Translations under genes and position numbers: made by a program
Notes under the pieces: generated by a model
Seen by the model: only the letters and a program-made list of their open reading frames with translations
Databases searched by the model: none
Told to the model about the DNA's origin: nothing
Assembly: GCF_963259705.1 (NCBI RefSeq)
Contig: NC_081840.1
Coordinates: 153,262,282 to 153,326,281, forward strand
DNA: 64,000 bases
Origin: Myotis daubentonii
Taxonomy: Eukaryota > Chordata > Mammalia > Chiroptera > Vespertilionidae
Direction: 5' to 3'
Shown: one piece after another, positions 56,326-64,000 of the stretch
How the letters are laid out: the number at the start of each line of letters is the position of its first letter
Position numbering within the stretch: position 1 is the first letter of the stretch

Positions 56326-56935
56326 CCAGGCAATAACAAGAAAGCCAAAAGTATACAATGGAGAAAGGGACATTCTCTTCAATAAATGGTGTTGGGAAAA
56401 CTGGACAGTCAAATGCAAGAGAATGAAACTGGACTACTATCTTATACCCTACACAAAATTCAACTCAAAGTGGTTTAAAAACTTAAATGTAAGACCTAAG
56501 ACTATAAAATTCCTAGTATAAAACAACCTGTAAGCTCCTTGACACAGGTCTTGAATATTCTTTTAAAATCTAACACCAAAAGCAAAAATCAACAAATGAA
56601 ACTACATTGAATTAAAAAATTCTGCACAGCAAAGGATATCAACAAGAAAATGAAAAGACAACCACAGGATGCAAAGAAAATATTTACAAATCATATCTGA
56701 TAATGGTTTAATATCCAAAATATATAAAGAAAATACAGCTCAGTAGCAAAAAAACAATCTGATTAAAAATGGACAGAGAAACTGAAGAGACATATCATAT
56801 TTTCAAATAAAACATGCAGATGGCCAAAAGATGCACAACTTCACTAATCATCAGGAAAAAAGCATATCCACACAACAATTAAATGTGACTTTAAGTCTGT
56901 TAGCATGGCTACTATTAAAAAGACATGAGCCCAGC

Positions 56936-57114
56936 CATGAGGTTGAGTGTCAACCTATAAACCAGGAGGTCATGATTTGACTCCCAGTTAGGTCATGGTT
57001 TGATTGCCCAGGTTGCAGTCTCAACCCACAGTAGGAGGCATGCAGGAGGCAGCTGATTAATGATTCTCTCTCATCATTGATGTTTCTATCTCTCTGTCCC
57101 TCTACCTCCCTCTG

Positions 57115-57152
<38 letters not shown>

Positions 57153-57155
57153 CAC
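56936..57155 (+). mobile_element. VES-type SINE with (TA)n tail
   Basis: CCCAGCCATGAGGTTGAGTG and AACCTATAAACCAGGAGGTC identify the 'cctatgaaccaggaggtc' subfamily. The tail is about 34 bp of TA. The B box is partly duplicated (TCATGATTTGACTCCCAGTT, then TCATGGTTTGATTGCCC), which looks like a short internal tandem copy. Confidence 0.85.
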
Positions 57156-57922
57156 GATATACATTTAAACAAGACAAGAAATAACAAGTTTTGGTGAGGA
57201 TGTGGAGAAAAAGGAACCCTTGTTGCTCTGTTGTCGGGACTGTCCCTTGGTGAAGCAACAGTGGAAAAGAGTATGGATGTTCCTTTAACATTTTCAAATA
57301 GAGCTACCATGTGATGCAGCAATTTCACTTCTGGGTATTTCTCTGAAAAACTAAAAAAGCTATATGCCCCCCATGTTTATTGCAGCATTATGTAATGTAG
57401 CCAAGGTATAGAAATAACCTAAGTGTCAATGAATGGATGAATAGATGATGAAAATGTGACTATTATTCAGCAATCAATAAATAAAATGTTGCCATTTGCA
57501 ACTACTGATGGATCTCTATGGTATTATGCTAATTGAAATAGGTCAAGCTAAAAGGCAGTTACTGCATGATCCAACTTATCTATGAAATAAAAATAAAACA
57601 AGCGCATAGATACTTATAACAGATTAGTCTTTGCCACAAATGGAGGTTGGGCAAAATGAATAAAGGGGATCAAAAGCTACAGACTTCCAGTTACACAGTA
57701 AATAAATCTTAGTGACTATAGTTAATAATGTATTGTATATGTAATATTTGATAAGAGAGTAGACCTTAAAAGTTCTTATAATAAGAAAAAATATCTTGTA
57801 ACTAGGTAAGGTGACAGATATTTCGTCTTACTGTGATGATCATTTTGCAATGTGCAAGTATAACATCATTATGTTGTACATGTGGAACTTATATTATGTC
57901 AAGTAGATCTCAATACAAAGAA

Positions 57923-58760
57923 AGCCAAGAGACATATGAAAACATGCTCAAAGTCACTAATCATCCGAGAGATGCAAATCAAAACAACAATGAGGTACCA
58001 TCTCACACCTGTCAGACTGGCTATCATCAACAAATCAACAAATGACAAGTGCTGGCTAGGATGCAGAGAAAAAGGAACCCTCGTGCACTGCTGGTGGGAA
58101 TGCAAACTGTTGCAGCCACTGTGGAGAACAGTATGGAGTTTCCTCAAAAAACTAAAAATGGAACTCCCATTTGACCCAGTCATCCCACTTCTAGAAATAT
58201 ATTCCAAGAAACTAGAAACTCGAATCAGGCAGGATATATTCTCCCCTATGTTCATAGCAGCACAATTCACCATAGCTAAGATCTGGAAACAGCCTAAGTG
58301 CCCATCAGTAGATGAATGGATTAGAAAACTGTGGTACATCTACACGATGGAATACTATGCTGCTCTAAAAAGGAAGGAACTCTTACCATTTGCAACGTCA
58401 TGGATGGAACTGGAGAGCATTATGCTAAGTGAAATAAGCCAGTCAATGAAGGAAAAATACCACATGATCTCACTCATTCATGGATAATAGAGACCATTAT
58501 AAACTTTTGAACAATAATAGATACAGAGGCAGAGCTGCCTCAAACAGATTGTCAACCTGCAGCGGGAAGGCCGGGGAGGGTTGTGGGGCAGGAGGGAGTG
58601 GGGTAAGAGATCAACTAAAGGACTTGTATGCATGCGTATAAGCATAACCAATGGACATAAGACACTGGGGGATAGGGGAGGCTAGGGGACTGTCTAGGGC
58701 GGGGGGAAAAAATGGACACATATGTAATCCCCTTTGTAATACTTTAAGCAATAAAAACAA
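57923..58760 (+). mobile_element. Young 5'-truncated L1, ORF2 C-terminus open
   Basis: It begins within ORF2 and ends with a 3'UTR carrying a G-rich polypurine tract (about 58562-58610) and AATAAAAACAAAAATAAATA. It is closely similar to 43878-44477 and to the L1 at 61490. It inserted next to the 3' end of the older L1. Confidence 0.92.
57924..58484 (+). pseudogene. L1 ORF2 C-terminal domain, uninterrupted
   Basis: About 187 codons stay open to the natural ORF2 stop. The cysteine motif is present as C-WLG-C, seven residues, H, then CWWEC (CX3CX7HX4C, 58050-58103). Downstream are [14 protein letters not shown] and [20 protein letters not shown], and the end is [10 protein letters not shown]. 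The endonuclease and RT domains are absent, so it cannot retrotranspose. The good preservation indicates a recent insertion. Confidence 0.93.
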
Positions 58761-58936
58761 AAATAAATAAAAATAAAATAAAATTTTTAAATTAAAAACA
58801 CACACAACTCTTCAAATAAAAATAAATAACAAAATATAAATAGTCATTATCTCATTGGGAGTTGCTGGAGCTTTTAATTTTATTCTTTATACTTCTGAGT
58901 TTACAAATAATTTTAAGATAAGCATTTGTTACTTTT

Positions 58937-59158
58937 CATTACTTGTAATATTTTTATTGATTTCAGAGAGGAAGGGAAAGGGACAGAGCGACAGAAACAT
59001 CAATGGTGAGAGATGAGAGAGAATCAGTGATTGGCTACCTTCTTCATGCCCGCCTGGGGATCCAACCCACAGCCCTGGCCTGTGCCCTGACTGGGAATCA
59101 AACCATGACCTCCTGGTTCATAGGTCAATGCTCAACCACTGAGACACACTGACTGGAC
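58937..59158 (-). mobile_element. VES-type SINE
   Basis: The antisense copy has TTTTTATTGATTTCAGAGAG and the head GACCTCCTGGTTCATAGGTC, then CAACCACTGAGACACACTG. Target duplications AAGCATTTGTTACTTTT (58920-58936) and AAGCATTTGCTACTTTT (59159-59175) flank it. Confidence 0.95.
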
Positions 59159-59175
59159 AAGCATTTGCTACTTTT

Positions 59176-60129
59176 AAAACAGCAAAACCTATTTTAAAAT
59201 ATCCTTTTTACAGTGGTTTAAAAACGAAACCAAATATAAAGACATGCTGGCTTAAAAGTTATAGGGTGAAGGAAGATAATAATAATAATAGTAGGAAAAA
59301 GGTGGAAATATGCCTAGCAATTTCAGATTTTAGAACAAGAAAGATGATCAAGAACAATGTGGATGTATATCATCATAAAGGGGCCACGGAAAACGCGTGT
59401 TTTCAAACAGGCAGGCAGCCAGCGACAGTGCACCCACATAGATGAGGCCAGCACTGTTAGAGTTGCAAGGAATTGGCACACTCGCTGTTACAGTTGGAGA
59501 TGGCAACACCTCTCTTCAGTGACTAGGATTTCAAAACAGTATTACATAGTACCATGAATATGATATAACAAGGAAGAGAGTCACTATAATTCTCTCCCTT
59601 AGTGACTGACAATTATTAACATTACATCTTATCTGGAATGTTTTAAATATATAACTAACCAATATCAGAGAGAATTTGCTTTTCTTAACATTACTAAAAA
59701 AGATAGCATAGTTACTGGGACTTGGGCATATAGTTTCTGACCAAAGTTTTCCTTTACGGCAAATGAGGAGACCTCTGTGTGTTTGACTGTAAGCTGTGTT
59801 ATGGGATGTGCAACCCAGGTCACAGTCAGGCCAACGAGAAGGAAGTCTCATAGGAACATTTACAGGCCAGGCCTCCCCCAGACTCTGCTGGTGACTGGAG
59901 GACCCTGTGTTTGTTAGTGAGGACAATTCTGAGTGAAGAGGGAGGGTGTGGCACTGGCTACTCAGAGCATCAGTGCAGGTGGGAGTTGGCCCTGAGTCTC
60001 CCACTGACACAGAGCCCCAGGGGCAGGCAGGAGCAGGCCACTGTCTTCAGTGTCAGCACCTCAGAGCAGGCCCAAGAGTGTGGTGGGAATTTGCTTTTTG
60101 CCCCAGAGCTGAGCTGTAACTGATGTGTG
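59176..60129. other. Unassigned sequence
   Basis: No gene is supported. The longest minus frame (59531-60010, 159 codons) has no recognisable domain. The region 59830-60620 is more GC-rich than its surroundings, without a clear cause. Confidence 0.4.
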
Positions 60130-60310
60130 ACACTGGAAGCTTATGGTGTATAATGTAAAGATGTGATACACATACAGATTGCAGAGTGTTTCCCACATAA
60201 GTTAGTTAGCACATCCTTTGCCTCACATATGACCACTTTGCTGTGGTGAGAAGTTAAAGCTCTGCTCTCTTAGCAACTTCCAAACGCACTCGCTTCCAAC
60301 TTCAGTCCCC
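60130..60310 (-). mobile_element. Old L1 3' fragment in antisense
   Basis: GTTAGTTAGCACATCCTTTG, CCTCACATATGACCACTTTG and CTCTGCTCTCTTAGCAACTT follow the 3' end of old L1MA-like elements, the same kind of sequence as at 9245-9450. Confidence 0.55.
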
Positions 60311-61489
60311 CTGCTGCCCCCAGGCCCCCAGAGCGTGTCATCTTATACCTGAGAGCTTGACCACCAGGTCCCCATGTCCCCACCCCTGGCACCCTCATCT
60401 GTACTCCCTGCCTCTTTGAGCTCACCTTTCCCAGGCCCACAGGGCAGGAGCTGCAGTGCTGCCTGGCTCACTTCAGTTTGCTTCCCGCGTGGGCATGTGC
60501 GTCCCTCCGGAGCCCAGTTTGGGGACGAGACGTGCCTCCTGTTTTGTGATATGTTGTGTGAACATCGCATTACCTGTAATATTTCCATGAGGTGAGTCCA
60601 TCCTTGGGAACTGTGTGTTCTTCTTTTAGGAACTTGAAGTCCCAGCACCTAGTTTACTGTGAATGGTTTCCCTGCATTTCTCAGACAGGGTCTGGTGTTA
60701 GTGTGCTTTGTGTCATCTCAAAAAGAAAAATCCTTGTAGGTTGTCAGATGCCTGCTTATATAAAAGGGTCACTTTTTCATTTTTTTGCATCAATTTGGAT
60801 ATCCTGTAGCCAGAATCATTTGGGATTGCTAGTCTGCCATATAGACATTTTAAGAAACAGAAGTCCATTAATATTTCCTGTCAAAGACATTACATGTTTA
60901 TACCTAGCAGACATATGATTATTTTCATCAGCCTAATCTGTCATTTTAATATCTTTTTCTTTCCCTTTATAATTTTATTTTACCTTGAATTTTCTTTTCT
61001 ACTTCAGTTCTTTTAAAATACATCCCTACCATTCAGTTATCTGAATTGTCCTGGGCTGTATTCGTTTCTGTGGATTTTTTTGTCATGATTTTGATGGTTT
61101 TGTTATTTTCCCCATCCCCCAGTAAAAGCCTGAGTGGCCTATGATGAAGCCTTATCCCAGGAAAGAGGATATAAATTGACTTCTATGATGTGTTCCTCAG
61201 GCATCACGAACCCAGATTCAACCTCGAGTTGAAGTTTTCTGAACTGGAAACATCAGTAAAAATGTGAATCCAAAGGCCACACAGGACAGTGTTGGTTGGT
61301 AAATTGTTGAGAAAACATTGGTTTCATGCAGAACCCAGACACACCGCCTTCTGTCTGGTTAGAGTATCTGGCCTTTTTCAGAGTTTATTTTCTTCTGAGA
61401 CCCCAGCTACATGTATGATCTTGACTTCACTGCCCCCTTACAGTTTCATTCAGTGTTTGCTCACACCTGCTTTTTAGGGCCTTTAAAGC
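60311..61489. other. Unassigned sequence
   Basis: No supported gene or repeat is seen. Frames of 62-108 codons lack known motifs. Confidence 0.4.
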
Positions 61490-61504
61490 CAACCCCAAAC
61501 CCAA

Positions 61505-62075
61505 ATAAAGACACTAAAAAGAAAGAGAATTACAGGCCAATATCCCTCATGAACATAGATGCTAAAATCGTCAACAGAATTCTAGCAAATCGGATCCAGC
61601 ATTACATTAGAAAGATCATACACCATGACCAACTGGGACTTATTCCAGAGATGCAAGGCTGGCACAATATCCACAAATCAATAAATGTGATACATCACAT
61701 AAACAAATTGAAAGACAAAAATCATATAATCATATCAATTGATGCAGAAAAGGTATTTGACAAAATCCAACATCTTTTCTGATAAAAACTCTCAGCAAAG
61801 TGGGAATAGAGGGATCATACCTCAACATAATAAAACTCAAACGTACAGCCAACATCATACTCAATGGGCAAAAATTAAAATCATTTCCCCTAAGAACAGG
61901 AACAAGACAGGGATGCCAACTCTCACCACTCCTGTTCAATATAGTACTGGGAGTGCTAGCCATAGTGATCAGACAAGAAGAAATAAAAGGCATCCAGTTT
62001 GGAAAAGAAGAAATAAAATTGTCATTATTCACAGATGGTATGATATTGTACACAGAAAACCCTAAAGAAACCATA
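61505..62075 (+). pseudogene. L1 ORF2 RT remnant with mutated active site
   Basis: The frame to 61782 reads [20 protein letters not shown], then [13 protein letters not shown] and a stop. After a frameshift, 61800-62075 contains [20 protein letters not shown] and LFTDGMILY. The catalytic pair DD is changed to DG (62028-62042), whereas the L1 at 13648-16967 keeps DD. This change, with the frameshift, means the copy is dead. Confidence 0.9.
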
Positions 62076-62584
62076 CACAAAAATAAACTCAAAATGGATA
62101 ACGGATTTAAACATAAGTCAGGAAACCATAAAAATTCTAGAAGAAGCCATAGGCAGCAAAGTAGCAGACATATGTTGTAGCAATATCTTTACCAATACAC
62201 CTCCTAGGGCAATGGAAAATAAGGAGAAAATAAACAAATGGGACTACATCAAAATAAAAATCTTTTGCACAGTGAAAGAAACCATCAACAAAACAACAAG
62301 AAAGCCCACTGCATGGGAGAACATATTTTCCAATGTTATCTCCAATAAGCATTTAATCTCCAAAACTTATAGGGAACTCATTCATCTTAACAGAAGGAAG
62401 ACAAACAATCCAATAAAAAAAATGGGCAAACAACCTAAATAGACACTTTTTGAAAGAAGACATACAGAAGGCTGAGATACATATGAAAACATGCTCTAAC
62501 TCACTAATCATCTGAGAGATGCAAATCAAAACAACAATGAGTTACCATCTCACACCCATCAGAATGGCTATCAACAACAAATCA

Positions 62585-62788
62585 GCCGAAACCGGTTTTG
62601 CTCCGTGGATAGAGCATCGGCCTGCAGACTGAAGGGTCCCAGGTTTGATTCTGGCCAAGGGCATGTACCTGGGTTGCGGGCACATCCCCAGTAGGAGATG
62701 TGCAGGAGGCAGCTGATTGATGTTTCTTTCTCATCGATGTTTCTAACTCTCTATCTCTCTCCTTTCCTCTCTGTAAAAAATTACACTG
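62585..62788 (+). mobile_element. VES-type SINE at an L1 deletion
   Basis: It has AACCGGTTTTGCTCCGTGG and GGTTTGATTCTGGCC at the head and CTCTGTAAAAAATT at the end, with a very short tail. L1 sequence before it (TATCAACAACAAATCA) and after it (CACTGTGGCATTTCCTC) is not contiguous in ORF2; roughly 100 bp are missing. I see no target duplication. Confidence 0.9.
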
Positions 62789-63410
62789 TGGCATTTCCTC
62801 AAAAAATTGAAAATGGAACTCCCATTTGACCCAGTAATCTCACTTCTAAGAATATATCCCAAGAAAACAGAAACACCAATCAAAAAGGATATATGCATCC
62901 CTATGTTCATAGCAGCACAATTCACCATAGCTAAGATTTGGAAACAGCCTAAGTGCCCATCAGCAGATGAGTAAATTAGAAATCTGTGGTATATCTACAC
63001 AATGGAATACTATGCTGCTGTAAATAAGAAGGAATTCTTACCATTTGCAACAGCATGGATGGAACTGGAGAGCATTATGCTAAGTGAAATAAGCCAGTTG
63101 GATAAAGATAAATATCACATGATATCACTCATTTGTGGAATATAATGAACAGCATAAAATGATGATCTAAAATAGAACCAGAGTCATAGAAGCATGGAAC
63201 AGACTGTTTAACCTATGAGAAGGTGTGGGGTAAAATGGTTAAGAGATCAACCAAAGGACTTGTATGTATGCATATGAGCATAACCAATGGACACAGACAG
63301 GGTGAGGAGTGAGGGCATGTGCTGGGGGTGGGGGCAGCCAGGGAGAGGTTAATGGGAGAAAAAGGAGACTTAGGTAATACTTTAAGCAATAAAGAATTTA
63401 AATTAAAAAA

Positions 63411-64000
63411 AGTCTCAGACACACTAAAGTGATCAAATTCCAACCATTTACCCAAAGGCTCAGGGAAAAATCACATTGTATTTTTTGCTCCATGTTAAAT
63501 TTTGCCCTTGGGGATTTCTCTATTTATTCCATGTTTAGCTATGTATGAGAGACTTGCTATATTGTATCAGATATTTCTGGTGTTTCATGGTAGCAACACA
63601 TTCAGAGTATTTTCTCTGCTGTATTGTTTTTTAACGTGATTCGATTGCACTGCTCTAGTTGCTACAGTAGTTAATTTCCAGCCTAAACTATCTCACTCTT
63701 GACTAAGATGCAAGCTGTGTTCCCCTGAGACAAATTACATCTGTACTTCTGACACAAACACAAGGCATGTGCAGAAGCAATAGGGGGCACCTGGTTGAAC
63801 AAAGGGCCCTCGCCCTCATCTGCTCACAGCCTCAAAGTGTCCCCCACAAACAATGTTCCAGGACACAAAGAGAGTGAGTTCATAGTACAGACACCTGGGG
63901 GACAACTACTCAACCAAATCATCAGTTAGTGTCAGCACAGTTAGGGACACTCCAGGATCAGGTGTCCCCTGATGTGAGGACCCACCACTAGCCCTGCTCT
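63411..64000. other. Unassigned sequence to the window end
   Basis: Nothing recognised; no gene or clear repeat. Confidence 0.4.

Larger units (their letters stand above)
54930..57922 (+). mobile_element. Older sense L1 ORF2, split by three insertions
   Basis: ORF2 text flanks each insertion: ATACTGAAAACTACAAG, then TTAAAAATATTGAAGGGTAC across 55107-55560; GGTCAATTAGTTTAT to AAAGTATACAATGGAGAAAG across 55955-56325; CTACTATTAAAAAGACA to ACAAGAAATAACAAGTTTTG across the SINE at 56936. Near 57900 it ends with an old L1 3' end. The frame 56315-56521 keeps [17 protein letters not shown]. The coding is otherwise decayed. Confidence 0.82.
61490..63410 (+). mobile_element. Young L1 with internal deletions and a SINE
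   Basis: It starts in ORF2 near the RT domain. It jumps near 62075 from the RT domain (after ENPKET) to downstream ORF2 text ([14 protein letters not shown]), which removes a large part of ORF2. The SINE 62585-62788 sits at a second gap. The 3'UTR ends AGCAATAAAGAATTTAAATT at about 63405. Confidence 0.88.

Noticed and set aside
59531..60010. 159-codon minus-strand frame
   Set aside because: No recognisable family, no splice or promoter support, and the C-terminal part is AT-rich hydrophobic chance sequence.

Overview
This is mammalian nuclear DNA, almost certainly from a vesper bat (Vespertilionidae). Two element classes point there: tRNA-derived VES-type SINEs with a readable pol III A box (TGGCTCAGTGG) and B box (GGTTCGATTCC), and many Helitrons with TCCTATATAATAAAAG-like 5' ends and a short hairpin before a terminal CTAG (HeliBat type). 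LINE-1 fragments of several ages fill most of the rest. I found no host protein-coding gene, rRNA, tRNA gene or CRISPR array. Nearly all longer open frames are L1 protein remnants or chance frames in GC-rich Helitrons and CA repeats.

Layout. 1-9056: left arm of an old inverted duplication, carrying Helitrons, an LTR-like element and a 5'-truncated antisense L1 that itself holds a 1.76 kb compound Helitron. 9245-16967: two antisense L1s; the older one shows deep nesting (MITE within Helitron within L1 fragment, inside the older L1), and the younger one is split by a SINE and a Helitron. 16979-25521: the most unique stretch, with only old MIR/MER5A/SINE traces. 25522-27043: three head-to-tail Helitrons. 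27044-31375: a SINE and two sense L1 5' regions. About 31200-37650: right arm of the inverted duplication, with a three-Helitron cluster at the site that also holds a Helitron in the left arm. 37651-50536: a MITE nested in a SINE tail, a Helitron, two older sense L1s with 5'UTR, ORF1 and ORF2 remnants, a young truncated L1, several SINEs and a twin-primed L1. 51192-51830: a Helitron nearly identical to the one at 33707. 51831-64000: old and young L1 pieces, an LTR-like insertion, SINEs and unassigned sequence.

The most notable observations are the inverted duplication (same order of markers in reverse complement, about 22 kb apart), the Helitrons at the equivalent site in both arms, a conserved promoter-like module (CCAAT box, octamer, YY1-like AAGATGGCGGC) at the 5' end of one Helitron family, and a 34-bp perfect copy of local sequence at the 5' junction of an L1 insertion. 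Nothing here amounts to a new multi-gene system. Repeat names come from recognising consensus features by eye, and no database search was made.
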